Shown here piece by piece: positions 1 to 13,700 of a DNA stretch of 64,000 nucleotides. The stretch comes from Caenorhabditis elegans (Eukaryota; Nematoda; Chromadorea; Rhabditida; Rhabditidae): contig NC_003281.10 of the NCBI RefSeq assembly GCF_000002985.6, positions 992,001 through 1,056,000 on the forward strand, written 5' to 3'. The translations under genes were made by a program, and so were the position numbers. Numbering within the stretch: position 1 is the first letter of the stretch; each line of letters begins with the position of its first letter. Under the pieces are notes generated by a model. It saw nothing but the letters and a program-made list of their open reading frames with translations, did no database searches and was not told where the DNA came from.

Positions 1-3000
1 TGCGAGCGGGGAGATATTGGGAGTGTTAGGAAGCTTTTGGCTGGAATTTCAACGGAAACTTTTAATATAAATTGTTTGGATCCGCTTGGCAGGTAGGTTT
101 GATAAAGTTTGAAAAAATTAAATTTTTGAAAAAAAATTTTTTTTTTCGAAATGTTGCAAATTTCTTTACAATTTCTACAATTTCTTTCTTGAAAATAAAA
201 ATTTGAATTCAGCACCCCGAGAGCTTTCAAATAAGCCTCATCATGCCTATGATTTGTCAATTTTGAAATTCGACACAGCTGAAACCATAGCTATACTACC
301 CCGCGTGGCGAGACCCAAAACTTTCAAAATTGATTAAACTAAGGCATGATGGGGGTCATTTAAAAGCTGAAAACGTCGATAATTTAAATTTTTTGAAATT
401 AGCTTGAAAAATGGAAAATTTTGCAAAATTTGAGGAAAAAAGAAAAAATTTTTGTTTTTTGAGGAAAATTTTCTCGAACTTTTTAAATTTTCTCATATAT
501 TTATTTGCATTTACGATACAAAAAGCTTTCAAATTACATCCAACATGCCTTGTTTACGTCAATTTTAAGTTCCGACACAGCTGAAATCAGAGCTACAGTA
601 CCCCGCGTCGCGAAACCCGAAAATTTCAAAATTGACGAAACTTAGGCATGATGGGGGTCATTTAAAAGCTGAAAGCGTTGTAAATTCGAGTTTTATAAAT
701 AAAATGCAATAGCTCTAATATTTTTTCGAGAAAATTTTGAAACTAATAAATTTTTGAAAAATTTTTTTTCAACATTTTTTAAACTTTTCTTTCCCCGAAT
801 AAAATATATTTTATAGCATAGTACACTTGAATTTTTACGGGCTCCGCGAGTTCCGGTTTATATCTTATTCCCCCTCCCGGTTGCAGAAACGCGCTTCTCA
901 TCGCAATTGAAAACGAGAACATCGAGATGATCGAGTTACTATTGGACCACAATATTGAGGTTTCGTTTTGCACACTTTTTTAAAGAAAAAAAGCATTTTT
1001 AAAATGTGCTCGAAAAATAAGCCTAAAGTGAGAAATTCTGGAAAAAAAAATTTTTTTTTGAAAATTTTATTTGGAATTTTTTTTTTGGAATTTTTTTTTT
1101 GGAATTTTTTTTTGAATTTTTTTCGAAGCCCTTAATTATTTGTTTTGAAATTTATTATTGTATGTCACAAAAACAATTTCTGCAACAGAAGCCAAATTGA
1201 AAATCTGGGCAAAAAAAAATTGTTTTTCACAGATTTAAATGTTTTTTTTTTCAAAAAAATTGTTCTACTTCGAAAATCTAAATTTTTAACTCATTTTTTG
1301 TTTAATTTCCAAAAATTTTACAATTTCAGACCGGCGACGCAATTCTCTACGCAATTGGAGAGGAAAACGTGGAGGCGGTGGAGATCATAGTGGAGCACCT
1401 GGAAAAAATGGACAAATTTGACTCGGAGGTACTTTTTTCGAATTTTTTATATGAAATTTAACGTAAAATTTAGTTTCAGCGCACTGAGAGCTTTCAGAAA
1501 AGTATAATCATGACTGGGTTCTGAGAATTTTTAATTTTTCGGGAAAAAAATTGGGTCCCGTCGGGAAAAAGTCTCGGGGTACTGTAGGAAGCGAACTTTT
1601 CATTTTGGATTAACTTTTATAACAAATTCAGATAACTGGGTTAATTTTGAGATAGGTTTCAGGAAAATTAACCGAAAACTGAAAAAGGTACGAATTTTCG
1701 AAAAAAAATTTTTTTTTAATTTTCACAAAATGTTTTTTTTAGAAAATCTCTCAAATTGAAATTTTGAATTTTTCACATTTTAAGCTTCAAAATGACCCCC
1801 ATCATGCCTAGTTTACGCCATTTTCATGTCTTGACACAGCTGAAACATAGCTACCGTAACCCGCGTGGCGGGACCCAAAATTTCAAAGTTGGCGGAACCT
1901 GGACATGATGGGGGTCATTTGAAAGCTCTCAGTTAGCCCAGTGCAAATATTATAACATTTTTGTTAAAAGTTCAAAAAATTGGTTAAAAATTGTACTTTC
2001 AAAAAAAAAACATTTTTTTTTGAAAATTTGAAATTTTCTGAAATTTCAGCGCCAAGGAGTGGAGATCACAGAGCACTCAGCATTTACTCCAGACATCACA
2101 CCAATAGTGTTAGCAGCTCACAAAGACAATTACGAGTGCATAAAGCTGTTTTTGGACAAGAAGGGTACGGTACCCCACCCCCATGACGTCAGATGCTCCT
2201 GCCCCGAGTGCTACGTGGCAAGGGAAGAGGATTCTCTGCGACTTTCTAGGTCACGGATAAATGCCTATAGAGCACTTACAAGCCCGTCGCTCATCTGTCT
2301 TTCCGCTCGAGACCCGATTTTGTACGCTTTCGAGCTGAGCTGGGAGCTCAAGCGGTTGAGTTTTATTGAAAATGAGTTCCGCACAGATTATGAGGTGAGT
2401 TGGGAGGGGAAACAGTTTTTTAATAGGATAGAGCATAAGAAGAGCTTTCAGAAAAGCTTAAATTAGTATAGGTTTCAGTTGGAAACTTTTCTAAAATTTT
2501 GGGAAAAAACCAAAAAAAAATTTTTTTTTTGAGTTTTTTTTTTCAATTTTTTTTAGTCTCAAAAATAGTGAGATACTGTTTTTGTGTCATTTTTTGCATT
2601 TTTCCCATAAAACTTAAGCTTCCGTCTATTTTTTTTCTCGAAAAATTAGCTAAAAATCTTCAAAACTAACAAGGTTATGAATTTTTGAAAATTTTTTAAA
2701 ATTCAAAAAAAAAATTTTTTTCTAAAATTTAAAAATCGCTAACTCCGCCAGTTTTGTGCATTTTCCGCAGTTTAGTGTAAATTGAAAGAGATTTTCTAGA
2801 TTTTGTGATAAAAATACTACCAAAAACATTTTTCGTACTAGATACAGTACCCCAAGAGTTTTCGTGGTGGGACCCAAAACTTTTAAAAAATTTCTGAAAA
2901 CATGCAGAACCTAGGCATGAATATACTTTTCTGAAAGCTCTCATAGTGCTTAATTCAAATTTTAAATTAATATTTGCTCAAATCTAAAATTAAACTCCAG

Positions 3001-6000
3001 GAGCTCTCCCAAAAGTGCCAAAAATTCTGCGTTCACATGTTGGACCAGGTGCGGGGCTCCAAGGAACTGGAGGTGGTGCTCAATCACACTACAAATGCGT
3101 GGCACGATGTGACGTCAGCAAATTATGGAAATCCAGAAAAATTGGCAAGGTTGAAGCTGGCAATACAGTTATCGCAGAAAAGGGTTGGTGAAATTTGAAA
3201 TAAAATTAATTTTATTTTTTTTCAGAATTTTTTTTTCTGAAACTTGCATGAAAATATTTAATTTTTATTTTACTAAGTTCGCTTTGTTGAGAGCTTCAAA
3301 ATGACACCCATCATGCCTATGTTTCTTCAATTTTGAGTTTCGACACAGCTGAAACCCTAGCTACCGTACCCCGCGTGGCGAGACCCAAATATTCAAATTC
3401 CACGGAATATAGGCATGATGGGGGTCATTTTAAAGCTCTCATTGTGTTTAATTCGAATATTAACATTTTTACCGGTTTACGAGACATTTCAGAGAAAAAT
3501 TGGAAAAAATTCAAATTTTTTTTTTTTGATAATTTTCTAACTTCCAGTTCGTCGCCCATCCTAACTGTCAGCAGCTGCTTCTGGATATCTGGTATGAAGG
3601 TGTTGAGTCAGTGAGATGTACTAACTTTATATATAAGGTGAGAAATTTTAAGGAAAAATTCTTCGAAATTTTTTTTTAATTCCAAAAAAAAATTTTTTTC
3701 CAAATTAAACTTTTTTCAGCTAATTTTCTACATTCTCGGAATGCTCAGTTTTCCGTTATTCTCACTTGTCTACTTACTTGCTCCGCACTCCTCAATGGGA
3801 CAATTCGCCAAGAAGCCATTCATCAAGTTCCTTTCGCACTCTGGAAGCTATATTTTCTTTCTGAGTGGGTGGTTTTTCGGGAAAATTTTGTTTATTTTGT
3901 GAGAAGACTTTAAAATTTAAATTCAGTGAGTTGCGAGCTTTCAGAAAAGTATAAGCATGCCTAGGTTCCAGCTATTTTCAAACTTTTTTTTTCTGTTTTT
4001 GGGTCCCGCCACGAAAACCTCTTGGGTACAGTAACTAGGAGGGAGATTTGAAATTTTATATTTTTCCTATGGCAAGCATACATTTTCACATTTTCTAGAA
4101 CATAAATTAGCAGAAAATCTCGAAAATGAACAAAGTTATCGATTTTCGAAAATTTCCGAAAAAAAATTTTTTTTTGAAAAATCTTTTTTTAAATTTCAAA
4201 CTTTATTAATAACTATTTTCAAATTTGAAATCTTCCTGCCAATTGCTTCAAAATGACCCCCATCATGCCTATATTCCGTTGCTTTTGAGTTCCGGCACAG
4301 CTGAAGCCAGTGCTACAGTACCCCGCGTGGCGGGACCCAAATTTTCAAAGCTGGCGGAACCCGGGCATGATGGTACTTTTCTGAAAACTCTCAGTAAGCT
4401 GATTTCAACCAAGATAAAATTTTCTACAAAAGTTAAGAAATGACAGAGAAATTTGAGGTTTTCAAAAAAAACCCAAAAAAGCTACAGTACCCCAAATTAC
4501 AGTACTCCTTATCATGGCAAGTCAACGTATGAACGTCATCGACAACATCCTACGCACTGATGACGTGGATCGCAAGGAGACACGTGGACCCCCGCCCACC
4601 ATAATCGAATGCGCTATATTTTTATGGGTTTTAGGTGAGAATTTGGGAATTTTTGGGATATTGATTATCGATTTTTTATAAATTAAATTTTTCGATTTTT
4701 CTTTTGTTTTTTTTTTGAAAAAATTTTCAAGAAAAATTGGTTATCGATTTTTTCAAAAATTTTTTTGGATTATTGGTTTTTTTTTCGAAAATTTTTTTTT
4801 GGATTATTGATTTTTAGGAATTTAATTATCGATTTTTTATCGATTCTTAACTTTTTCAGGATTAATATGGGTTGAAATCAAGCAACTGTGGGAGTGCGGT
4901 CTCTACAATTATTGCCGAAATTTGTGGAATATTTTGGATTTTATCACAAATTCCTTGTACCTTTGCACCACCGCCCTACGTGTGGTCGCCTATGTTCAGG
5001 TATTGTAGTTTGTAGTTTGTAGTTTGTAGTCTGCAGTGTGTATAATTGTCACAAAAAAATTATTTGAAAAACTCTAAAATTGAAAAAGTTATCAATTTTC
5101 CAAAAAAAAATTCTGGGTCCTGTTGCGAAAAGTCACTGTAACTCGATGAGAAATTAGGTTTTTCGAATTTTTTCTACAAAATTCAAAATGCTCTGCAAAA
5201 ATTAAGCTGAAGTCTAAGTCTAATTTTTTAAGTCTAAAATGATCGGAAAATCTCCAAAACTGAGAAAGTTATGAATTTTCAAAAATTTAAGTTTTTAATT
5301 AAAAAAATTTTTTTTACAATTTTTCAAAAAATGTTTAATTTTCTCAGATGTCACAAAAATACTTCAAAATCAAATAAATTACCATTTTCAGGTAGAACAA
5401 GAAGCTCTGCGAGCCAACTCGGTGCACATCGCTCGTCACCTGCCCCGCCGCGACTGGGATGCCTGGGACCCCACACTGCTCAGCGAGTGCTTTTTTGCCA
5501 CTGCGAATATTTTCTCCTCACTGAAATTGGTGCACATTTTTACAGTGAGCCCACACTTGGGACCACTTAAAATTTCTTTGGGTGAGTTGGAAAAATTTTG
5601 GAAAAAAAAAACTTTGAAATGTTTTTTTGAAAATTTTTTTTTTTCAAAAAAGTCTAACTTTTCAGGCCGTATGGTAATCGATATTGTGAAATTTTTTATG
5701 GTCTACGCACTGGTACTATTCGCATTTGCATGTGGGCTCAATCAACTGCTGTGGTGAGAGAAAAAGCTTTTTTTTTTGCAAAAATTGTTTTTGTACGATT
5801 TTTTTTTCCAAAACCGGTTTTCAACACATTTCAGCAAGAAATTTGAATTTTGCACACTTAGAGCTTTAAAATGACTCCCATCATGCCTAGAATCCAACGA
5901 TTTTTAGAATTTGGGTCTCGCCACGCGGGGTACGGTTGCTGTGGTTTCAGCTGTGCGTAGCTCAAAACCGCCGGAGCATAGGCATGTGAGGTGTCTTTCG

Positions 6001-9000
6001 AAAGCTCTCAGTCAGCTGAAGCCAACAAAAGTATTAAAATTTGATAAATATGAAAAATAAAGGTTTTGAATTTTTCGAAAAAAAAATTTTCGAAACTTTT
6101 ATTTTATTTTTTAATAATGTTTTCTCAAAAATTTTTTAATTTCCAGGTACTACGCCTCAATGCGCCAAAACGAGTGTAATTTATATGAGCAGTACAAAAA
6201 CGAAAAGTCATTGAGCTACAAGTATGAGCACTTGAAGGAATCGTGTGACGACAAGTACAAATCCTGCTCGAGGTTTGGATTTTTGGCTGAATTTTTTTTA
6301 ATTTTAGATAACTCAACTGTAAATGTTAATTTTCCAATTCAGGAAACTGTGAGTTTTCAGAAAAGTATAATCATGGCTAGTTTCTAATTTTCTGCGAAAA
6401 TGTCGGGTCCTGCCGCGAAAACTCCTGGGTTACTGTAATTAACAGACAAAAAATTGTATTTTATTTTTTCTAACAAGAAGATTATCTGACGTACATAAAA
6501 AACTAAAAATTATCAAAATATCTCACGAATTGATAAAGTCACGAATTTTTGAAAAACTCAAAAAAAAATTTGAAAAATTAAAAAATATTAATTTTTGGAA
6601 AATTTCGAAAATTCATAACTCGGTTCATTTTCAAGATTTTTGCTTGATTTTTGATACAAAATGGAGTCACTGCTCAGAGCTACCTGGTAATATTTTTTTA
6701 AAAACTATACAACTTTTCGTGGCGGGACCCAAACCCCCAGATTTCAGCATCTACCACACCGCGGAAACTCTATTCTGGGCCCTGTTTGGCCTGGTAGATC
6801 TCACGCATTTTCGGTTAAAAGAGGACCATTTCTTGTCGGAATGGACGGGGAAAACGATTTTTGGCAGCTACTGTTGTTGCTCCATAATTGTGCTCCTGAA
6901 CATGCTCATCGCTATGATGAGCAATTCATATCAGTATATTTCGGATCAGGCGGATATTGAGTGGAAATTTGCGAGGAGCCGACTGTTTTTAGGTTAGTTT
7001 TGAGATGAAACTTGATGGAAAATCGATAATTTCACCCTAAAATCAATAATTTCCTCAAAAATCAATATTTTACTAAAAATCAATACTTTTCCAAAAATTG
7101 ATAATTTTACCCCAAAAATCGATAACCCCCCCCCCCCCCTCCCAAAAAAAATCATTTTTTCTTTTCAGAATATTTCGACGACACCGCCACATTGCCGCCG
7201 CCTTTTAACATTGTCCCATCACCAAAATCAATATATTACTGTAAGCCCCGCCCATTTTTTGTCAAGCTCTGCCCACTTTTTCAGGCCTACACTATTTGAC
7301 CAAAAAGCTGTGCAATTGCACAAAACTACAGCAGCCGAGCAAGCAGAAAAGCATGCGGGTAGGTAGGAGCACCGTAAATCTACATAGAGAGTTTCGTAAA
7401 TCTACACACTTGGCCTCGTAAATCTACATAGAGAGCCCCGTAAATCTACACAAATAGCCCCGTAAATCTACACACTCGGTCCCGTAAATCTACACAGAGA
7501 GCTCCGTAAATCTGCACACTTAGTCCCGTAAATCTACACAAAATCCTGTGAATCTACAGACATAGTCCTGTAAATCTACACACTTAACCCCGTAAATCTA
7601 CACAGAGAGTTCCTTAAATCTACACAGGACCCGTAAATCTACACACAGTTTTTTTTTTGCAGAATCAAAAAATCTTGCGATCCGTCAACGACCGCGAAAA
7701 CAACTACCGGGTAAGAAATTTCAAAATTTTCAGAAAAAAAAATACCGGAATTTCGGTGCATCGTACTAATATTTCCAGAGAACTGTGCGAAAAATCGCTA
7801 CAGCGGAGCACAATTTCATTGTAATTTGATTATTGATTTTTTGTTGAATTTATTTTCTGTGAAATTCCGTAACTGTGAAGTTTTTGGGAATGGTTTGCAG
7901 TGATTTTTTGGAGAAACTAGTGGTTTTTGAGTTTTTTAAGTAAAAAATTCGAATTCGGCGTCACATTTTACCCCTAGAAACGAGTTTTTCAAGTTTTTCT
8001 GCAATTTTGCGTGAGATCCGGTGTTTTGGGGAGCTGTAGTCGGTGTTTGCGTACTTTTGGAGCTACAGTACCCCGGGAAAGTTGAAAATTTAGCTAGAGG
8101 CTCAAACTAAAACAACTTTAGACCGAAATTTTGCGCTGAATCCAAATTTCGTAGTGAATTTTAAAAAAATTTAGTTTTTTAGTGCAAAAAATTGAGTTTT
8201 CAAGTAAAATAATAAAAAAAAATAAAACTGATTCTAAACTAAATTTTGACCATAAATTCAAATTTCTCGTCATATTTCACCCTTAGAAACAGGCTTTCAG
8301 AGCTTTTCTGCAATTTTGCGTGAGACCCGGTGTTTTGGGGGACTGTAGTCGTTGTTTGCGTACTTTTGGAGCTACAGTACCCCGGAAAATTTGAAAATTG
8401 AGCTAGAAACCTGTACTAAAATCGGAATAGACCAATTTTTTGTGCTGAATTCGAATTTTTAGTTAGTTTTTCGATTTGTTTTGAGTTTTTTTTTTTTTTT
8501 TTTCTAATTTTCAGCACGAAACAAGAAAAAGACCGCCATGGCAGAGCGTCGTTTGAAAAATTCGGCGCTTTTACTGAAAGAATTCCCGGTGCCACAGATG
8601 TTCAAGGCCGGTCAGCGGAATATGAGCATCTCCTCGATTCAGTCAAACGGGCGGCTGTGGGTTCTAATTTTTGTTTAAACTTTAAAATTTTGCTGTATTT
8701 GAATTTAGCTTGCCGAGAGCTTTCAGAAAAGTGTAATCATGACTAGGCTCCGCCCATTTTGAGCGATTTCGCAATAAATTCGGGTCCCGCCACGAAAATT
8801 TCTGGGGTACTGTAGTTTTGGGAGGAAAAACGGATAAAATACTTTTATTGCGTCGTTTACTGAATTGTGTACATTTTAAAAGTAAAAATTAGTAAAAATC
8901 TCCAAAATTGAAAAAGTTACAGATTTTCGAAAAAAATGGTTTTAAAAAAATTTTGAAATATTTTAAAAATATTTTTGAATTCTGAAATTTTTGTTTTAAC

Positions 9001-9895
9001 AATTTTTGTAAAAAAATCCAATTTTGGCTCGCCGAGAGCTTTCAGAAAAGTATAATCATGACTAGGCTCCGCCCATTTTGAGCGATTTCGCAATAGTTTG
9101 GGTCCCACCACGAAAACTGATGGGCTACTGTAGTTTCGGAAAATTCACAAGTGATTCAATTGTTTCGTAAAAATCAATAGTTTTTCTTAATTCTGCTTAA
9201 AAATTGGCCTAAAATCTTGAAAATTAACAAAGTTATGAATTTTCGAAAATTTTCAAAAACCAACAAAAAATTTGATTTTTTAAAATTTAAAATCAATAAT
9301 CTACAATAAACTTACAATTAGGCAGATGAAAATTCCAATTTTTGCAAATTTTGAAGCTATAACGCTGAAAACTCGTACAGCTAAAAACTCCGCCCATTTT
9401 GGGTCCCACCGCGACAACCCAAAAGTGGGTGGAGCCTAGACGTGTTAGGGGTCATTTCAAAGCTCTCGATGAGCTGAATTTAATTTTTCTAGTAATTCAG
9501 AGTAAAAATCTCAAGCTCGGAAATATTTCAACTTTTTCGAGAAAAAAATATTTTTCAAAAAATTTTTTTTTTTTTTGAAAATTAACACTTTTTAGAAAAC
9601 CATCATTCATGCCGAGCAGCTCCAAGTTGAGCTGGAGCAATCTGAAAGTGAAAGCTTCACGTCTTTCAAAATCCAAATCAATCGATACTACACATCTCGA
9701 TGTTACCCGGTTACATGCGTTGAGGTGGGCTTTTTGAATTTTTTCCAGAAATTTTTCAAAATGTTTTTGTTAAAGCTAAAGTTTAATAACATGCTTAAAA
9801 TATTATATTTCAGCAAAAAATCGCCGCTTCAAAAACAAGCCCATACGAGTTTCGACACCTCCAGTCTCAATGACGACACTGATGAACTTTTATGA
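1..9895 (+). CDS. trp-2: TRPC-type cation channel (5' part outside window)
   Basis: Plasma-membrane non-selective Ca2+-permeable channel of the TRPC family. Exons seen: 1-92, 887-959, 1330-1428, 2050-2394, 3001-3183, 3548-3637, 3720-3864, 4503-4634, 4860-4999, 5392-5581, 5666-5753, 6147-6272, 6748-6992, 7169-7240, 7285-7358 (or -7362), 7663-7710, 7779-7820, 8515-8656, 9596-9724, 9814-9895. In order they encode ankyrin repeats ([20 protein letters not shown]), the TRP_2 region ([24 protein letters not shown]), six membrane segments, the pore stretch ([14 protein letters not shown]), the last helix (VVLLN-type, here [11 protein letters not shown]) and the TRP box EWKFAR, then [14 protein letters not shown] poly(A) signal AATAAA is at 9913. 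The start lies left of the window. The 7285-7820 exons can be read in two frames; only a donor at 7363 keeps frame with the last three exons, otherwise the protein stops just after 7820. Family call is firm. The choice of trp-2 over trp-1 rests only on remembered map position of neighbours. Confidence 0.85.
220..6010. repeat. ~150-bp inverted-repeat (MITE-like) family, six copies in channel introns
   Basis: Copies at about 220-370, 520-672, 1783-1939, 3290-3440, 4243-4395 and 5858-6010, with two more at 53540-53702 and 60888-61036. Each begins near GAGCTTTCAAATGACCCCCA plus TCATGCC and ends with the inverse (GGCATGATGGGGGTCATTT), with a conserved core CCCCGCGTGGCGAGACCC. The size and the ~30-bp terminal inverted repeats suggest a non-autonomous DNA transposon. 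All copies are intronic. Confidence 0.75.
7368..7655 (+). repeat. CGTAAATCTACACA minisatellite in channel intron
   Basis: About fifteen imperfect copies of a unit containing CGTAAATCTACACA, separated by short variable stretches such as AGAGAGCCC or CTTAGTCC, fill nearly the whole intron between two short C-terminal exons of the channel. The array runs almost to the acceptor at 7661. No coding potential. Confidence 0.85.
8030..8400. repeat. GTACTGTAGTCGGTGTTTGCG dispersed repeat, two local copies
   Basis: A ~65-bp block (CTGTAGTCGGTGTTTGCG then TACTTTTGGAGCTACAGTA) occurs at about 8030-8095 and 8335-8400, in both cases followed by CCCC. Further copies are at 11095-11175 and 11425-11490, and in reverse orientation at 42600-42675, 46305-46375 and 46595-46670. 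The ends are complementary (GTACTGTAG and CTACAGTAC), so the unit is a short imperfect hairpin. Confidence 0.7.
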
Positions 9896-10726
9896 CAGTT
9901 TTTCCTATATTTAATAAATATTTTTGAATTTTAGCTAAAATTCAACTTAATTTTCAAATTGAACTCGCCGTGAGCTTTCAGAAAAGTATAATCATGCCTA
10001 GGCTCCGCCCATTTTTAGCGATTTCGCAATAATTTGGGTCCCACCAAGAAAACTCTTGGCTTACTGTAGTTTCGAAAGGAATTTGTTTTTTTTTTTGGTA
10101 TTTTCAAGGCAAAACTGAATATTTTATCTAATTTTTGAGAAAAAAAATGAGCTCAAAATCTTGAAAATTAGCAGAGTTATCGATTTTCGAAAAAATCGAT
10201 TTTTTCAAAAATTTGTGAAAAATATTTTTTCCAAATTTTTCTTATTTTTGGTAGGAACTTGCGAATTTCAATTAAAGCTCGCCGTTGGCTTTTGAAAAAG
10301 TATAATCATGCCTAGGCTCCGCCCATTTTAAGCGATTTAGCAATAATTTTGGGTCCCTCCACGAAAACTCTTGGGGTACGGTAGTTTTGCAGGGAATTTG
10401 GTTTTTAATATTTTATTAGCATGAATGAACATTTTATCTAAATTTTGAGAAAAGCCGAAAATCTTGAAATCTGGCAGAGTTATCGATTTTCGAAAAATTT
10501 CGAAAAAAAATTTTCGAATTTTTTTTTAGTTCAAAAAGTCAAGAAGTCAAAAAATCAAAATTTAAATGTTCAAGATATTTTTAGTATCTATAGTCTAAAA
10601 CTCTTCACCTTATCAATATAAATTTCCGCTTTGAAAACGGCAGTGATACTTTGACACCCCACCCCGACTAAACTCCTATAAAACTTGACGTCTTATCAGT
10701 GATTCTGATCATTTTGGTTTGCAAAT
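9896..10726. other. Intergenic gap, channel to lectin gene
   Basis: Contains the channel poly(A) signal (9913-9918), two copies of the GGGTCCC/CGAAAACTC dispersed repeat (9968-10075 and 10275-10385), and a putative promoter for the lectin gene with a TATAAAA box at 10677-10683. No open reading frame of interest was seen on either strand. Confidence 0.7.
10692..10698 (+). promoter_or_regulatory. GATA-factor site upstream of lectin gene
   Basis: CTTATCA, the reverse of TGATAAG, lies 35 bp before the lectin ATG and just downstream of TATAAAA. TGATAAG is the site known for the Caenorhabditis intestinal GATA factors ELT-2/ELT-7. The same site sits at a comparable place before the neighbouring four-TM genes. 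Confidence 0.5.
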
Positions 10727-13700
10727 ATGCTCCGGGAGCACATTTTCTCTGCTTCTCTATTGTTTCTTATCTCTGTGTCTGTTGGCTCGGCTGCCACGTG
10801 TCATGGGGAGGAAAAGTTGGATCCCAGTGGGAAATTGTGAGTTTGAATGGGATTATAGACGATTTTGATTTAAAAATTTGACCTCAGCACCAAAAACTCG
10901 CCCGGAACATTATATTGAAACAGTTTAAACTTAAAAAATATAATTTTCAGAATTTTCAAAAAAAAAAATTTCAAAAAAAAATTTTTTTTTTGGGAAAAAA
11001 TTTTAGCGTCAAAATTTTAACAAATTCGAGTTCGCCACCTTTGATATAGCTTACATATTAATTTTCAGCTCGTTTGGAGCCAATGTCGTAAGATCCGGTG
11101 TATGGGGGGTACTGTAGTCGGTGTTTGCGTATTTTTGAACCTACAGTACCCCTTGAAATTTCAAAATTGAGCTAGCAGCCCAAACTAAAATGATTTTGAA
11201 CCCAAATTTTGCGCTGAATACGAATTTAAACAGTATTTTTGTGTTAATTGCTTTTGAACACGAAAATTTTTATATTTTCATACATTTTCAAAGAAATTGA
11301 TAGATTTTCCAAATCAAGGTTAGTTTCTGAAAATTTTCATGTTAAAGTTTGGACTCAGCACCTTAAAGTTACTCTAGTTCATAATTTTCAGCCTGATTGG
11401 AGCCAATGTCGTAAGATTCGGTGTATAGGGGGTACTGTACTCGGTGTTTGGGGACTTCTGAAGCTACAGTACCCCTCGAAATTTCAAAATTGAGCTAGAA
11501 GCCTGAACTAAAAGGATTTTAGACCCAAACTTTCCGCTGAATCCGAATTTTAATGTTGTTTTCCATTGATTTTAAAATTTTCAGCTGCTACGTGGTCCAT
11601 ACGGGCGCCGCATCGTTCCATGACGCTGAAAAAGCTTGCTATGACTATGGTGGCTACCACCTGGCCTCTGTACCAAGTATGATTGACAATAATTTCTTGT
11701 ACAGTAAGTTTTAGACTTAAAAATTTGGAAAGAAAAATGTAAAAATCTAGGAAAAAAATATTTCAGACCTCTCTAGCAACTCGAACGTTTGGGCCAACTA
11801 CTTTTGGATCGGGCTCACCGATATGACGGCCGATGGCTCGTGGGAATGGATTGATGGCTTGGATTTGGTATTTATGAACTGGGCTTCAAGTTGGTGAAAT
11901 TTTAGGAAAAAAATATTTCCGAAAAAAAAATCCAGGCTCAACTGCCGGCTATTGCGGAGCCATGCGTGCTGCAGATGCCCGTTGGCAAGCCCAGGACTGC
12001 ACTAAGCCTTATCCGTTCTTTTGCTATGGACCGGCTCTCGGAGCACCGACAAATCCTCCGAATAGTGGGTTTTTTTTTTCTAAAACTCTAACATTTTCAG
12101 ATTTTTCAAGATTTTTTTGGTTTGTAGTTTATTGTATCATATTCAGCTCGTTATTAGCTTTAAAATAAACACCATAATGCCTAGGTTTCCACCATTTTGG
12201 GCGAATTTCTAAATTTTTCGGGTCCCGCCACGAAAACTCATTGGGCACTGTATTTTCAAAAAAAAATGGGGTTATTAGTTTTTCCAGTAAAATCTGAAAA
12301 GTTGGTAGCAGTTTGTAAAAAAAATCAATTTAAAATCGCTAAAATTTAAAAAGTTACGAATTTTCGAAAAATACTTTTTAAAAAATTTTAACGAAATTTT
12401 TGAAATTTTCGAAAATTCATAACTTTCTTAATTTTAGAGATTTTCTTTAAATTTTTTTAGTGGTAGCAAGATAACTTATTGATTTTTACCTAAATTTTAA
12501 CATTTCTAGCAAATTTTTAAGAAACAAAGTACCCCCAGCAGTTTTCGTGGCGGGACCCAAAAATTATTGCGAAATCGCTCAAAATGGGCGGAGCCTAGTC
12601 ATAATTATACTTTTTTGAAAGGTCTTGACACAAACAATTTTAATTTGATAATTTCAAAAAGAAATTGTTAAAACTTTCACTGAAAATCTAATATTTACAA
12701 ATATTTCGCAATATTTTTTCGAAAATTTCAAAGTCCCTAAAAGTGGGCGGAGCCTAGTCATGATTATACTTTTTTGAAAGCTCTCGGTGAGCTGAATTTA
12801 GTGAAGTTAAAATGAAATGTTTACATTAAAAATTTTCAAGGGTCTCGCCACGAAAACTAAAAGCCAAAAAAATCACAATTTTTCAGCCCCCAAGACAACT
12901 CAGAAGCCTGTGAGAAATCAGGAAAATATGATAAAATTCATGGCTGATGCCGAGTCTGTTGGTGATCCAAATGTCGACCCAAATGCTTTGAGCTTTTACA
13001 ATAAGGTTAGGCTCCGCCCACTTTTAATCGATTTTTTTTTTGAAATTGCAGGAGCGGGAATTTATCCGAGCGGTGACGGATTACCTGTTTGCAAACCCGA
13101 CCAGTGATGGAAATACCTGTCTGTATTATATGTCACCAGCTTTTTATGGATTCAGTGAGTTTTGAAAAATATTGAAAAAAAACTTCAAAAAAAATTTCCA
13201 AAAAAAAAATTTTTTTTTCAAAAAATTTTTTCCCAAATTTTTGTCTGAAATTTTCATTTTCAGCCCAATATGAGCAACAATTTGACACGAGCCCAGCATG
13301 GAGCCACTACCAATTTGACAATCTCCTTGAGTCCAACGTTTGGGACCAGGGAAAGACTGACCATGACTATAATATTACCGAGTGAGCTTTTTTCAGATTT
13401 TTTTTGGCCTAAAAAATAAATAAAAAAGAGCTTGGAGAGTTTTAATTGAGCTGCAACAGCTCCCAATTCCTTTTTTACGAGCTTTCCCGATATATTTTCC
13501 GAGTTTTAGACCCAAAAATTCGAGCTCTCCACCTAGAAAAACCTATTACCCGCCTCGGGAAGTCGAACCCCAGACCTATTACTCCTTAGGCAAGGCTCTT
13601 ACCGCCTGTGCCACTTTGCACTCCTGCTCAGTCACGCAGGCTACCGGTGTGGCGCAGGCGGTAAGCGGCCAGACTATAGTGAAAAAGGTCGGGGGTTCGA

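Larger units (their letters stand above)
1488..12625. repeat. ~100-bp dispersed repeat (GGGTCCCGCCACGAAAACTC core)
   Basis: Copies at about 1488-1590, 2835-2945 (reverse), 3935-4035, 6350-6440, 8715-8818, 9033-9135, 9968-10075, 10275-10385, 12150-12250 and 12525-12625 (reverse). They start with TTTCAGAAAAGTATAATCAT, continue through GCTCCGCCCATTTT and end with the GGGTCCC...CGAAAACTC block and a TACTGTAG tail. They occur in introns and in the gap after the channel gene. No coding content. Confidence 0.75.
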
